The notes: generated by a model from the sequence alone, not told the origin. Shown: positions 7,901-16,072, counted from the stretch's first letter. The stretch is DNA of 64,000 nucleotides from Pseudophaeobacter flagellatus (GCF_021228235.1 NZ_JAJQRG010000006.1:143298-207297); one strand, 5' to 3'. Numbers and translations: made by a program.

Positions 7901-10330
7901 GATGACCGCCTCATTCGCCATGAACGCGATTTCCAGAAGCCACCGGCCAACGTGGTCGCGCAATTGTCGCCAGCGGTCCTGCACGGCGCCGCGACGACGC
8001 CCGCGCGAGATACCCGTGACGATGTAGGTCACCAGATAGCTGCCCGGAGCCGCCACGGTCAGCAGCGTCCAGATCAGTGCCGCCTCGGGGATCACGAGCC
8101 AGCCGCAAAGAGCCAGCAGCACAAGGGACGGAGCGATCAGACTCCGGCGGAGATTGTCAACGATCTTCCAACGATCGAGTGCAGACAGAGGGTTGCGCAA
8201 CCGATCCCCGCTGCGCCCCGGTGCCTGTCGGCCAAGCCAGGGCAACAATTGCCAGTCCCCGCGAATCCAGCGGTGCATGCGGCGTGTGAAATCCGGATAC
8301 CGCGCTGGAAACCCTTCGTAGAGCACAATATCGGATGCCAGAGCCGCCCGCCCGTGGAGCCCCTCGAACAGGTCGTGACTGACCAGCGCGTTTTCCGGAA
8401 CCCGGTTCCCGAGGCTGCGCCGAAAGGCCAGAGCATCATAAGCCCCCTTTCCGGTGAAAATCCCTTCGCCAAAAAGGTCCTGGTAAATGTCGGATACCGC
8501 GCGGCTGTAAATGTCGATGGCCGTGTCGCCGGTGTAGAGCCGCGTAAACGGCGAAACTGCCCCCGCTTCCGGGGATATCTCGATCCTGGGCTGGATGAAG
8601 GTGTAGCCCGCGATGACACGCTCTCCGTCCTCGTCGAATTCAGCGCGATTGAGCGGATGGGCCAGCGCGCCAAGAAGGCTGTGCACCGCGCCCGGGGGGG
8701 CAATTGTGTCGGCATCAAGCGTCACGATATACCGCGCGGCACGCAATCCTTCGACATCCCCCTCGGTCAGGGGAAAGGCATCCGTGACCCCGTCATGCAG
8801 GACATCGTTGAATGCCTCAATCTTGCCCCGTTTGCGCTCCCATCCCATCCAGATGCCGTCCACCTCGTTCCAGCTGCGTCGGCGATGGAGCAGGACGAAG
8901 GGCGCGGTCTTCTCGTATCGACGGTTCAACTCACGAATCCCGTCGACGAGTGCGGCCTCAAGCGCTTGGTCCCCATCCGTCACTTGTTGCGCGGCATCGG
9001 CAGGGTCGCTCAAAAGCGCATAGTGTATCTGCGGATCCGGGTTTGTCAGCATGTGACGTTCCAGTTGCGCAAGAACAGGAGCAACCTCGTCGGGACGTCG
9101 GAAAATGGCCGGGACAATGACGGCTGCGTCGACGCCTTCGGGCAGTCCCTTTTGGAAATCCATCTTGGGCAGAACCCGCGGCGGCACGGTTTGCGTGACA
9201 AGCCAATTGGTCACCGTCACCGCAATGATCGAAGCGGGCATCAGCAGCAGCAGACCACCAAGCGCAAGAGCGACGCCGCTTGCACCCCAAGTGATGAGCA
9301 GCGCCAGCGGGGCGGCAAGCCCCAATGCGGCAACTCCGACAAGGCCCAAGACGTAGACCCATCCCGGTCGGCGCAACGCCAGGCGGCGAAAGGCTTCGGT
9401 GCGCTTGCCCCGATAGCCCGTCAGCGCCTCGAACTCGGCGCGGCCACCATCGACCAACCACCATCCGACATGGTTCTGGCGTGACGATCCCCTATGGTCG
9501 CGCGACATACGAACCGCCTCGCGTGCGATGTCTGGCTCAGACTGCCCGGTCCCATCGGCAAGAACTTCGATCGCCTGCCGATACCGGTCTCGCGTGTCAA
9601 AATCCATCTCGGGGTATAGCCCGTCGGGTGACCTGCGCAGGATTGCCTCGACATGGCTTGTCTCTTCGACAAATGCTTTCCAGTCGATCCGCTCAATTGC
9701 GGCAAGTGCCACGATCGCCCGCGACAGGGCATCGGTGGGATCCCGGTCTTGCCAGTTACCGGGCCTCTCCAGCTCTTGAAAGGGTGGCGCGAGTTCCGGG
9801 ACAAGACAACAGAAGGTCGTCATGATTTCTTCGAGCGCCACGAGCCGAAGCATCGCAGGGAATGCCCATAGCTCGGCGAGGGAAAGCCCTTCCCCGCCTT
9901 GGAACGCGTTCACGAAAGCTGTCGTAGTCGCCACGTCGATCTGCGCATGGCTTTCCTCAACGTAGCTGCGTGCTGCAAGAAATGCACGCGGGCTCCCCTG
10001 CGCCTCAGGCAAGGCGGATCGGGCGAGACGGCGATAGAAAGCCGGTGGCATATCCTCACGCACCTGACGTACCGCCCGACGCACATGATACTCGTTGTCA
10101 AGCAGCCACTCTGCCGCCTTCGAGGCTTCGGGTGGTGGCACGCGGCAGATGCACCGCGCCTCATCCAGCCAGGCGGGGATCCTGTCGAGGCGCTTCCATA
10201 CGGGTACGGCCCGCGCAGGACCAGGGTGCACGCAATTGTGCCGTAACTGGGTTTCGGACGCAGCGGCGACCGGTTCCTGCAGCTGCGAGGAAGGCGGTGT
10301 CACGGCTCTTGCCGCAAGGCAGCGGGCCAT
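1910..10330 (-). CDS. ndvB: Cyclic beta-1,2-glucan synthase (GT84 plus GH94 modules)
   Basis: At 2806 residues this matches the usual size of NdvB/ChvB/Cgs inner-membrane enzymes, which polymerise UDP-glucose into periplasmic cyclic beta-1,2-glucans used in osmoadaptation and host interaction. Membrane segments fall near residues 322-387, 730-773 and 857-890. The GT84 catalytic region between the first two blocks has TLDADT near residue 538 and RRMHRWIRGDWQ near residue 685. A glycoamylase-like region follows (WLAPDNYQ, SPTNVGMQ). The C-terminal half has two beta-sandwich modules and a GH94 phosphorylase barrel with FRDQLQD and GSGDWNDGMDR (near residue 2473), which in this family controls ring size. 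The start at 10330 is uncertain: the frame stays open to 10501 inside the upstream gene, which it would overlap by 31 bases in any case. Confidence 0.92.
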   Translation of the reverse strand: MARCLAARAVTPPSSQLQEPVAAASETQLRHNCVHPGPARAVPVWKRLDRIPAWLDEARCICRVPPPEASKAAEWLLDNEYHVRRAVRQVREDMPPAFYRRLARSALPEAQGSPRAFLAARSYVEESHAQIDVATTTAFVNAFQGGEGLSLAELWAFPAMLRLVALEEIMTTFCCLVPELAPPFQELERPGNWQDRDPTDALSRAIVALAAIERIDWKAFVEETSHVEAILRRSPDGLYPEMDFDTRDRYRQAIEVLADGTGQSEPDIAREAVRMSRDHRGSSRQNHVGWWLVDGGRAEFEALTGYRGKRTEAFRRLALRRPGWVYVLGLVGVAALGLAAPLALLITWGASGVALALGGLLLLMPASIIAVTVTNWLVTQTVPPRVLPKMDFQKGLPEGVDAAVIVPAIFRRPDEVAPVLAQLERHMLTNPDPQIHYALLSDPADAAQQVTDGDQALEAALVDGIRELNRRYEKTAPFVLLHRRRSWNEVDGIWMGWERKRGKIEAFNDVLHDGVTDAFPLTEGDVEGLRAARYIVTLDADTIAPPGAVHSLLGALAHPLNRAEFDEDGERVIAGYTFIQPRIEISPEAGAVSPFTRLYTGDTAIDIYSRAVSDIYQDLFGEGIFTGKGAYDALAFRRSLGNRVPENALVSHDLFEGLHGRAALASDIVLYEGFPARYPDFTRRMHRWIRGDWQLLPWLGRQAPGRSGDRLRNPLSALDRWKIVDNLRRSLIAPSLVLLALCGWLVIPEAALIWTLLTVAAPGSYLVTYIVTGISRGRRRGAVQDRWRQLRDHVGRWLLEIAFMANEAVICLDAIGRALWRLTVSRRNMLEWSTAAHVAATGANTRARFWIDMAGAPLLCLVITATLAVLAPAALPGALPLLLLWILSPEIAYLICRPWHPTEDSFSDTDVAWLRHIARRTWAYFETFAGPEDNWLAPDNYQTEPKAKIAHRSSPTNVGMQFLSSMTALDLGHVGLRDLAQRTEFALEALERIERHQGHLVNWFETRTLLPLEPRYVSTVDSGNLAVSLLTLREGLIEVANGPALSRALWDGFIDTLGVLAEATGDLPAEHSQVIRARIRTLSDNAEAARDDPAGWRGALCRSLEEDLPKLSGAILNAIDATPGAAPGELHFWFERSRHHAASFLRDLDALCPWLAIDGWMEVEENAAEIAKRLRPDIALGQLDDVLGCIQDGTQSLAKTGLEGAELQTAISAGQTAQVAMRDTLLTLAQEAGRLAMGMDFSFLYDRETRTFFIGYNLSFDRMDEHRYDLLASEARLASYIAIAKGDVPAEHWFHLGRPISRSSGPLTVLSWNGSMFEFLMPTLLIRSAPGQLLGQSEQAAVDIQRRYGDRLGLPWGVSEAAFAARDTAQNYQYRAFGVAGLGMRQGLAEDYVVAPYASALALSVRPGAAVRNLRRLEALGIRGHYGFYDAVDFTPLRLPETATHVPVFTYMAHHQGMLLSAIGNALGDSVFVRRFNRDARISAIDLLMHERVPWEYIPEPLPDAGSTLPEQIERRVLPLHGWSAEDTDVPQIHTVGNGHLSVWLSSAATGSIWRHGQSLTRWSGDPVIDNGAARLLLRDAEDGATWEFRRTPEQWVDVMFHAEKASFHLQHHEIAATQEICVAAADDVEIRRVTLVNHDDRHRVVDVTSYAEPVLAPHAAHERHPAFSKLFVRSEILPDMDGVLFTRRPRRPEDAPSVMLHRLLCEDRGVVAAGAETDRRALVGRHGTCLAAADAEMTGAAGWTLDPVAALRARVSLAPGQRATFAYLMIAAGSRQSAIDTAERYATAPALDWAFEDAARSAAVEANRVGLAPSDMADTQLLATRLLRPAARVAANGETAGPGQPDLWGLGVSGDYPIMLVEVADADSADLLPPIVRAQRWLRRNGLRSDLVVLGTKASSYEEPIAARLRDALRDAGLAEGLGGDGGVHLHSVDRISPAQVRALETLARVTLDGAAPTLEAALPTPQEDTVKPPVFDPGGHPMTEAIEPLKRPQDLVCDNGLGGFIPDNGDYLMQIGPGQTTPVPWCNVIANDDFGTIVTESGLGFTWSLNSGEFRLTPWSNDPVTDMQGEAIYLRDEETAQVWTVTPLPTGDLTQCRVTHRAGETVWQRSSQGLAQRLSISVPQNAPVKVISLELTNTTTGQRRITATCYAEWQLGATPSTAKPNVRTGYHEAVGALIAQSGWSPSFAGQIAFLTASRQAHAMTCDRAAFLGPGGTAMPEGLRRWSPWGRTDSVEDACAAYQVHLDIAPGATEKVVFVLGAATSLAEIETLAATFAAPDKAAAATQAVADVWQHRLGAIRVETPDEAFDLMVNRWLPYQSYASRILARAGFQQASGGVGFRDQLQDMMAFLLSEPQRVRAHILDCAGHQFEEGDVLHWWHPPEERGVRTRCSDDMLWLVYATHTYVRATGDTSILTEQVPFLSAPPLAEDEEDRYAAFEIGQSSTLLDHCLRAMQRGATKGAHGLPLIGSGDWNDGMDRVGCRGRGESVWLAWFAAYCGDACADLADLSDRADEAGFWRQRAGELRQAAETCAWDGDWYLRAFDDDGVPWGAAQNDECRIDSIAQSWAVLAGAPNRARAEQALRSAAAHLIDPEHRLVRLLTPAFDKTPRDPGYIRAYPPGVRENGGQYTHAATWLGLAFARLGDGDEAYRIFDLINPARRSARPEDMRIYRGEPYAIPADVGGAAPFEGRAGWTWYTGAAAWGWRLAVEGILGLELRGGALRIAPCLPSDWTGYRATVRGQAGSIAITVQQVDCSDDGAANTQDGNGEDGMIVEFPTDGSTRQVCVQVRRGSIARRRQASARV

Positions 10331-11316
10331 CTCGGTGTTTTTCCGCCCGCGCGATGAGTGCTCATCTCCGCGTTCCGGATTAACAGAACTGGTGTCACGG
10401 CACGGGAGAGAAGATACTCTGCGGTGCTCCCGATGGGCAGATCCGGATCGTTTCCCAGCCCGCGGGCCGAAAGGACCACAAGTTCGCCCCGTTCTTCGCA
10501 AATCGCCTTCATCAGAGCCCTGCGTGGCTCATCGCCGCTGAGCCGACGGACGCGGTTGCCGTGTCTGTGGACAGGGAGCAATCGACGCAAACGCTGAAGC
10601 CGATCTTCGACCGTGCGTGCCGCCTCCTCCTTGAGTTCACGCCAGAGCGCCTCATCTCCCTGTCCCGTCCGTCCAGTGCCGAACGAGCCGGCATGCGAAA
10701 CAGCGTGAAGGATGACAAGTTCTGCCGCGCGGATCCGCGCAATCGCGGCGGCGAAGCGAAGCGCGGCTTCTGATAGCGGCGAACCGTCCATTGGAACTAT
10801 GATACGACGGGTCCTGGGAGGCTCACCTGCAATTTCGTCCGGAACGAGCAGAACCGATCCGTGAAAGACCTCTGCAAGATGCCTGGCCGTCCCTCCGAGG
10901 CCCCATCGGCTTGGGGGTCCGAAGGTCCCGGTGCCCAAGACCAGAAGATCCGCCTCGCAGCGCAGCGCCTCTTCGTGGATGCACCGCCCGGCTGAACCGC
11001 ACACCACGATCGCACGTATGTCGGTGGTTGCCCCGGCGGTGTCGGACATCCGTATTAGATCGGCTGTCTCATCGCGTCTGGTCAATTCCCAATCGACGGG
11101 ATCGGCGCAGCGAACCGTGGGCGGCCCGGCGGGCACGACTCGCATGGCCGTCAGGTCAGCCCCCGTTTGGTTCGCCAGCAATACGGCTTGTTCCAGTATG
11201 CGCGCGGCATCAGGGGACCGGTCGAGACAAACCAACACATGGCGCAAAAGGCGATCATCGCTCTCCTGCCCATGTGGTCGGTCCACGATGGCCGGCCCGG
11301 AATGAATATCAGGCAT
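10300..11316 (-). CDS. Tandem universal stress protein (two UspA domains)
   Basis: This 338-residue protein has two UspA-fold halves, about residues 24-157 and 165-313. Each ends in the nucleotide-binding signature G-x2-G-x9-G-(S/T). The first half reads GTGTFG then GLGGTARHL, and the second reads ARGLGN then GSTAEYLL, followed by TPVLLIRN. ATP binding is therefore likely. The ATG at 11316 has GGGAGG 7 bases upstream. The last 31 bases overlap the glucan synthase gene, so the two are translationally linked. Tandem Usp proteins are typical of stationary-phase and low-oxygen stress responses, and here one may serve envelope-stress conditions together with the glucan synthase. Confidence 0.9.
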   Translation of the reverse strand: MPDIHSGPAIVDRPHGQESDDRLLRHVLVCLDRSPDAARILEQAVLLANQTGADLTAMRVVPAGPPTVRCADPVDWELTRRDETADLIRMSDTAGATTDIRAIVVCGSAGRCIHEEALRCEADLLVLGTGTFGPPSRWGLGGTARHLAEVFHGSVLLVPDEIAGEPPRTRRIIVPMDGSPLSEAALRFAAAIARIRAAELVILHAVSHAGSFGTGRTGQGDEALWRELKEEAARTVEDRLQRLRRLLPVHRHGNRVRRLSGDEPRRALMKAICEERGELVVLSARGLGNDPDLPIGSTAEYLLSRAVTPVLLIRNAEMSTHRAGGKTPRWPAALRQEP

Positions 11317-11823
11317 GGCAACCTCCCGTCCAAATGGCGCTTCGTTGTTGCGTAAAGCTTGGGTCTACATGCTACCCACACAGGCCTGGGGTTCATTGAC
11401 GGGACGCAATGCGCTCGCCCTGTGCCTGACACCGCCACAACGCGGCCAAAGAGGTCTGATGTCATTGATAGCTGGCAACGAAGCGGTTTTGGCTGTGTTT
11501 AGAAAAGCAGTGATAGTAAGTGCAGACCTTGCTGTAGTGTTTCGCCCGAACGCATTCGCGGGCCGGAATGCGGGCCGTCTGTGGTCGTGAGAACGAATGC
11601 AGACGGCTCTACACCAAGTTCCCGACCAGCCTCGCTGCTCGGCTGTCAAGAACACGCCGTCCCTGAGACCTAGCGCATCACCTCAGGCCTGATCACGGGG
11701 CCGGGCCGGGACGACCGCAGCGCAAAAGCGCCGGGGCCGAGGCCTTGATCAGCGCGACGAACTCGCAAATCAGCGAGCTCAAATCAGGCAAATAGCCGCG
11801 CCATCCAGTTTGAAATGGAGCGG
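11317..11823. other. Gene-free stretch with one inverted repeat
   Basis: No reading frame here resembles a protein. GCCGTCTG at 11574-11581 and CAGACGGC at 11600-11607 form an 8-bp stem with an 18-base loop, but no T-run follows on either strand. It should hold the promoter of the universal stress protein near its left edge. I recognise no promoter boxes with confidence. Confidence 0.5.
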
Positions 11824-12471
11824 TCACTGCACCGCCAGATGATCGATGACGTTCGTCACCCCGGGGGCCGCCCAGGCCGCGCGCTCCGCGCTCCTGCGTT
11901 CGCCCAGATAGCGGACTTCGCCCTCAAGCGTTACGGTCCCGTCATGAACCACCACCCGGATTCCCGAGGCATCAAGTTCCGCATCGCGCACGAGGGTCTT
12001 CTTGATCCGCTCCGATACGTCCGAAACCTTTACCGACGGTCGGACCCTGAGATGGTTGTTGATGCCGGTTACACCCGTCATCCGACCGATCACCCGTTCT
12101 GCGGCATCACCCTGATATCGCCATTCCACATCACCCTCGAGGGTGACCCGGCCCTTGGCGACGGTGACATGGATCTTGTCTTCCGGTACCGATGTGTTCC
12201 ACTTCAGCGAATTGGCGACGCGTTTCGCGATCTCATCGTCAGCTGTGATGTGGGCACCAATTGGCCGGACCTCGATTTCGTCGGCGATCGCACGGACGCC
12301 CACGACGGTTTCAACGATGCCCAGCGTCGTGATCTTGTCGCTGTAGCTGCGGACATGCCCTGTCAGCGTTACGACAGCCTGATCGACCGCCACGCCAATG
12401 TCGGCAGCATCAATGCTTGGCTCGAAATCAAGTTCATCAATGATGTCCAGTCGTAGTTGCTTGTCAGTCAT
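11824..12471 (-). CDS. Protein with three BON domains
   Basis: This 215-residue protein consists of three consecutive BON repeats at about residues 5-70, 78-145 and 150-215. Each has the beta-x-G-x-V-T-L pattern (VVTLTGHV, RVTLEGDV, TVTLEGEV) followed by a conserved V-x-G-V-x-x-(I/V)-x-(D/N) turn. BON domains bind phospholipid membranes, as in OsmY, and are linked to osmotic or envelope protection. No signal peptide is visible, so export is doubtful. The ATG at 12471 is chosen because GGAGGA lies just upstream; an in-frame ATG about 60 bases earlier lacks such a site. It belongs with the Hsp20, Usp and glucan synthase genes as a stress set. Confidence 0.88.
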   Translation of the reverse strand: MTDKQLRLDIIDELDFEPSIDAADIGVAVDQAVVTLTGHVRSYSDKITTLGIVETVVGVRAIADEIEVRPIGAHITADDEIAKRVANSLKWNTSVPEDKIHVTVAKGRVTLEGDVEWRYQGDAAERVIGRMTGVTGINNHLRVRPSVKVSDVSERIKKTLVRDAELDASGIRVVVHDGTVTLEGEVRYLGERRSAERAAWAAPGVTNVIDHLAVQ

Positions 12472-12828
12472 CTCTTCCTCCACTTTGCAAACCACATCAA
12501 GGACGATATCTTTGCGGATTTCTATTGACATTGATGGCTCGCAACGACGGATCCGAAAGGCGCTGGACAAGGATCTGACGGGAGGGGGGAAACCTGGGGA
12601 TTGGTTGCTATGATGTAGCGGTTGTTCAAATAGGACGACCACCATGGATATACGAATTGTTGTTGAAACGACTTTTGAAGATGGGAGGAAACGATCTCAT
12701 CTGGCTGGCTGGCTGCTCGATTGGCCGAACCAAGGGCGACATCAGCACGGAACTGCACGCCACCTGCGCATGATTGCTATCAGGGCCTGATGCCGCATCC
12801 GTAAGTTTGGGTCAAAGCCAACCCTACG
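12472..12828. other. Gene-free stretch between the BON gene and the paa regulator
   Basis: No frame here is convincing. It separates the accessory stress block from the phenylacetate cluster and must hold the promoter of the BON-domain gene. I see no terminator with a T-run and no repeat. Confidence 0.4.
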
Positions 12829-13425
12829 CTAAAGCCCAGCCACCCCGGTAAGGGTGAGGTCGGCCACCAGATCTGCATAGTCTTCGCGGGCTTTTGATCC
12901 CGCGCCCGAATTCCACATGTAGTACCAGTTGAGCATACCAAAAACCGACATGGTCGTGGCGCGTAGCTTGCTGGGGTCCTTGGCAAACGCTTCGGGTGCG
13001 ACGGTCTGCAGCGTATCGCTGAGATATTGCACCAATGCGCGCTGATAGGCCCGTAACAGTTTCTGCTGCTCTTCCGGCAGGGCCCCCATGGCGTTGGACT
13101 GCACCTTATGTTCATCATCTGCCCCCTGATAGGCCAGCAGGATTTCAGCCACCACCCGTCGCAGACCTTCTTCGGGGGACAGGCCTGCGACGTCAACGCC
13201 GCAGACCCGGTCCCGCAGATCGCGCAGATAGGTTTCAAGCAGGCCGAAAAGCACGGCATCCTTGCTGTCATAGTAGTGATAGATGTTGGCCTTGGAGATC
13301 CCGCATTCGCGCGCCAGCTGGGTCATCGAGGCGCGATCATAGCCCGCCTCGGCAAAAACCCTGGCGGCAGATTTCAGAATCTGGCCGCGCTTTTCATCGT
13401 GATCTTTTGCAATCGTGCGGGCCAT
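12829..13425 (-). CDS. TetR-family regulator of the phenylacetate cluster
   Basis: This 198-residue protein has a TetR helix-turn-helix at about residues 10-58: ILKSAARVFAEAGYDRASM, then ARECGISKANIYHYYDSK. A helical ligand-binding domain follows, with the N-W-Y-Y-M-W region typical of alphaproteobacterial regulators of phenylacetate genes. It is the last gene of the minus-strand paaG-paaI-paaK run, 23 bases after paaK, so it probably controls that run autogenously. In this regulator group the ligand is usually an acyl-CoA such as phenylacetyl-CoA. That is inference here. The palindrome at 16073-16084 is the best operator candidate. Confidence 0.88.
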   Translation of the reverse strand: MARTIAKDHDEKRGQILKSAARVFAEAGYDRASMTQLARECGISKANIYHYYDSKDAVLFGLLETYLRDLRDRVCGVDVAGLSPEEGLRRVVAEILLAYQGADDEHKVQSNAMGALPEEQQKLLRAYQRALVQYLSDTLQTVAPEAFAKDPSKLRATTMSVFGMLNWYYMWNSGAGSKAREDYADLVADLTLTGVAGL

Positions 13426-13448
13426 GGGCTCACATCTCTCCCTGTCTG

Positions 13449-14756
13449 TTACGCATCGCGCTTGTCGATGACGCGCTTGGCCTTGCCCTGGCTGCGCTCT
13501 ACTGTGCCGGGGTCGCCGACAATGACCTCGGTCGAGACGCCAACCATATCTTTGATCCGCTTGGTCAACATCCGCGCTGCGGCGGTTTTGGACAGTTCAT
13601 CTGCGGCCTCTGGCGTTGCCTCAACAAAGACCCGCATCGCATCCATGCGGCCCGCCTTGTACAGCTCGATCTGATAATGCGGTGCCAAACCGCCGGTGGC
13701 CATCAACTGTTCTTCGATCTGGCTGGGGAAGACATTCACCCCGCGCAGGATGATCATGTCATCCGAACGGCCGGTGATTTTTTCCATTCGCCGCATCGTG
13801 CGCGCCGTACCCGGTAGCAACCGGGTCAAATCACGGGTGCGGTAGCGCACCATCGGCAGGCCTTCTTTTGTCAGGGTGGTAAAGACCAGTTCGCCCATTT
13901 CACCATCCGGCAGCACCTCGCCGGTGACCGGGTCGATGATTTCCGGCAGGAAGTGGTCTTCCCAAATGACCGGTCCGTCCTTGGTTTCCACGCATTCGCT
14001 GGCAACCCCCGGCCCCATGATTTCGGACAGCCCGTAGATATCAACCGCGTGCATGTCAAAGGCCGCCTCGACCTCGCGGCGCATGGCATCCGTCCAGGGT
14101 TCGGCACCAAAAACCCCCACCTGCAGCGAGCTGTCGCGCGGATCCAGGCCTATTTTATGGTATTGTTCCAGAATGTTGAGCATATAGGACGGTGTCACCA
14201 TGATGCCGTCAGGCTGGAAATCAGTAATAAGACCAACCTGTTTTTCGGTCTGGCCGCCAGACATCGGAACCACCGTAGCGCCAAGGCGTTCGATTCCATA
14301 ATGCGCCCCGAGCCCGCCAGTGAACAACCCATAGCCATAAGCGTTGTGCACCATGTCACCTTTGCGCAGGCCCGCCGCACGCAAAGACCGTGCCACCAGA
14401 TCAGCCCAATTGGAAATATCATTGGCGGTATAGCCGACCACGGTTGGCTTGCCCGTGGTCCCAGAGGACGCATGCAGGCGGATGATCTGCTCGCGTGGCA
14501 CCGCAAAAAGCCCAAAGGGGTAGTTGTCGCGCAGGTCGTTTTTATAGGTGAACGGGAATTTCGACAGATCCGACAGCTGCTGCAAATCATCCGGGTGCAC
14601 CCCAGCGGCATCAAAGCGCTCTTTGTACATGGGCACGTTGTCATAGGCATGGCGCAGCGACCACTTCAGCCGCTTGAGCTGTAGCGCGCGGATTTCATCA
14701 ATCGAGGCAATCTCGATCGCATCAAGGTCGGCCTTGTTGGGGGTCAAATCTTTCAT
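13449..14756 (-). CDS. paaK: Phenylacetate-CoA ligase
   Basis: This 435-residue enzyme activates phenylacetate with ATP and CoA to phenylacetyl-CoA, the first step of the pathway, in the cytoplasm. The AMP-binding loop SSGTTGKPTVVGYT lies near residue 97. IYGLSEIMGPG (adenine pocket), the RYRTRDLTRLLPG region and GRSDDMIILRGVNVFPSQIE (hinge and C-terminal domain) follow in the expected order. The length matches the family. The gene follows paaI by 14 bases and precedes the TetR gene. Confidence 0.95.
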   Translation of the reverse strand: MKDLTPNKADLDAIEIASIDEIRALQLKRLKWSLRHAYDNVPMYKERFDAAGVHPDDLQQLSDLSKFPFTYKNDLRDNYPFGLFAVPREQIIRLHASSGTTGKPTVVGYTANDISNWADLVARSLRAAGLRKGDMVHNAYGYGLFTGGLGAHYGIERLGATVVPMSGGQTEKQVGLITDFQPDGIMVTPSYMLNILEQYHKIGLDPRDSSLQVGVFGAEPWTDAMRREVEAAFDMHAVDIYGLSEIMGPGVASECVETKDGPVIWEDHFLPEIIDPVTGEVLPDGEMGELVFTTLTKEGLPMVRYRTRDLTRLLPGTARTMRRMEKITGRSDDMIILRGVNVFPSQIEEQLMATGGLAPHYQIELYKAGRMDAMRVFVEATPEAADELSKTAAARMLTKRIKDMVGVSTEVIVGDPGTVERSQGKAKRVIDKRDA

Positions 14757-14770
14757 GGCGTTCTCCTCAC

Positions 14771-15214
14771 CTATTCGTCAAACAACTGGCCCTTGATCGC
14801 GCGCGAAAGCCCGCGAAAGGCGGCGATCATCTCGCCGTTCTGATTTTCCACCGCCACATCATAGATGCCGCTGCGCCCGGTCAAAGAAACCTCCGTCGCG
14901 CGGGCGATCAGCCGATCCCCCAACCTGCCAGCGGCGGTGAATGTGATAGAGTTGCTTTGCGCGACAGTCGATTGATTGCGGCTGTTGCAGGCAAAGGCAA
15001 AGGCACTGTCGGCCAACATGAAAGTCACGCCGCCATGGCAAATGCCATGGCCATTGCAGTGATGCGCCTTGACCGTCAATTCCAGCGTGGCGCGGCCCTC
15101 GTCCACGTCTGCAATCTCCATCCCGGCCCATTTCGAAGCCGCATCGCTGGCCCACATGGCCTCGGCGGATTTTTCGGCGCGTTGCTTTGATGTCAGATTT
15201 GCACGCATGCTCAT
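14771..15214 (-). CDS. paaI: Hydroxyphenylacetyl-CoA thioesterase PaaI
   Basis: This 147-residue hotdog-fold thioesterase removes CoA from dead-end ring-hydroxylated phenylacetyl-CoA products and so spares the CoA pool. The hotdog helix carries HGICHGGVTFMLADSAFA near residues 56-73, with the HGG and the catalytic Asp of the PaaI group. The ATG overlaps the paaG stop in the pattern ATGA, which shows coupled translation. An alternative ATG two codons later would hardly change the product. Confidence 0.93.
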   Translation of the reverse strand: MSMRANLTSKQRAEKSAEAMWASDAASKWAGMEIADVDEGRATLELTVKAHHCNGHGICHGGVTFMLADSAFAFACNSRNQSTVAQSNSITFTAAGRLGDRLIARATEVSLTGRSGIYDVAVENQNGEMIAAFRGLSRAIKGQLFDE

Positions 15215-15996
15215 TTCCCCTGAAACCTGGGGGCGCGCTTTTCAAGGAAAGACGCGACGCCCTCGGCGTAATCGGCGCTTTCGCCGCAGGTCTTCATGGC
15301 ATCTGCCTCTTGCTCCAGATGATCCTGCAGTGTCGCGACAGCGGCGTCCTGAATGCAGTGTTTGCTAAGCCCCAGACCAAGCGTTGGGCCATTGCCCAGC
15401 TGCTGCGCCATGGCGCGAGCCTCGGCCATCAGATCAGCGTCCGGCACCGCCTTCCAGATCAGGCCCCAGTCTTCGGCCTGCTTGGCGGGCAGTGGCTGCG
15501 CGGTAAAGGCCAGTCCCTTGGCGCGGGCTTCGCCCAGCAGGCGCGGCAGATGCCAGCTGCCGCCGGTGTCCGGGATCAGGCCAACCTTGGAAAAGGACTG
15601 GATGAATTTGGCGCTTTCACCGGCAAAGACCATGTCGCAGGCCAGCGCGATATTAGCCCCGGCCCCGGCGGCGACACCATTCACCGCGCAGATCACCGGG
15701 AAGTTCAGCGACCGGATCAGGCGTACCAGCGGCGCGTAGAATGTGCGTACCGTGTTACCAAGATCAGGTGGGCCGTCCATCTTACTGGGATCGCGATCGC
15801 CAAGATCCTGCCCGGCGCAAAACCCGCGCCCGGCGCCTGTCAGCAGAATCGCCCGTGCCCCACCATCGCGTGCGGCCTCGATCGCGGCGCGCAGCGCATA
15901 GTGCATCTCATCATTGAAACTGTTGAGCCGATCGGGCCGATTCAGGGTGATCTCTACCCAGGTACCATGATCCGCCACCAGAATTGTCTCGGACAT
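15211..15996 (-). CDS. paaG: Epoxyphenylacetyl-CoA isomerase, enoyl-CoA hydratase family
   Basis: This 261-residue crotonase-fold enzyme converts ring 1,2-epoxyphenylacetyl-CoA to the oxepin-CoA. The oxyanion-hole regions are seen at GFCAGQDLGDRD (near residue 62) and in NGVAAGAGANIALACD (near residue 108). Crotonase-type hydratases have Glu at the second active-site position, whereas PaaG uses the Asp of CAGQDLGD. The downstream KVGLIPDTGGSWHLPRL is family typical. The ATG at 15996 follows GAGGGAGAGAGAG. The longer frame up to 16179 would run across the divergent promoter region, so it is rejected. Confidence 0.92.
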   Translation of the reverse strand: MSETILVADHGTWVEITLNRPDRLNSFNDEMHYALRAAIEAARDGGARAILLTGAGRGFCAGQDLGDRDPSKMDGPPDLGNTVRTFYAPLVRLIRSLNFPVICAVNGVAAGAGANIALACDMVFAGESAKFIQSFSKVGLIPDTGGSWHLPRLLGEARAKGLAFTAQPLPAKQAEDWGLIWKAVPDADLMAEARAMAQQLGNGPTLGLGLSKHCIQDAAVATLQDHLEQEADAMKTCGESADYAEGVASFLEKRAPRFQGK

Positions 15997-16072
15997 CTCT
16001 CTCTCCCTCATCCAGCGCCCGGCCCCACCTGGGCTGCGGTCAAAGCTGTTGGACAAACTTCTTGCATAAACC

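Noticed and set aside
7952..9484. 510-codon plus-strand frame opposite ndvB
   Set aside because: It is an antisense shadow of the strongly supported glucan synthase gene. The translation is low-complexity Arg/Pro/Gln text without domains.
11396..11409. FNR-like sequence TTGACGGGACGCAA upstream of the Usp gene
   Set aside because: Only one half-site fits; the right half differs at two of five positions. Not enough to call a site.
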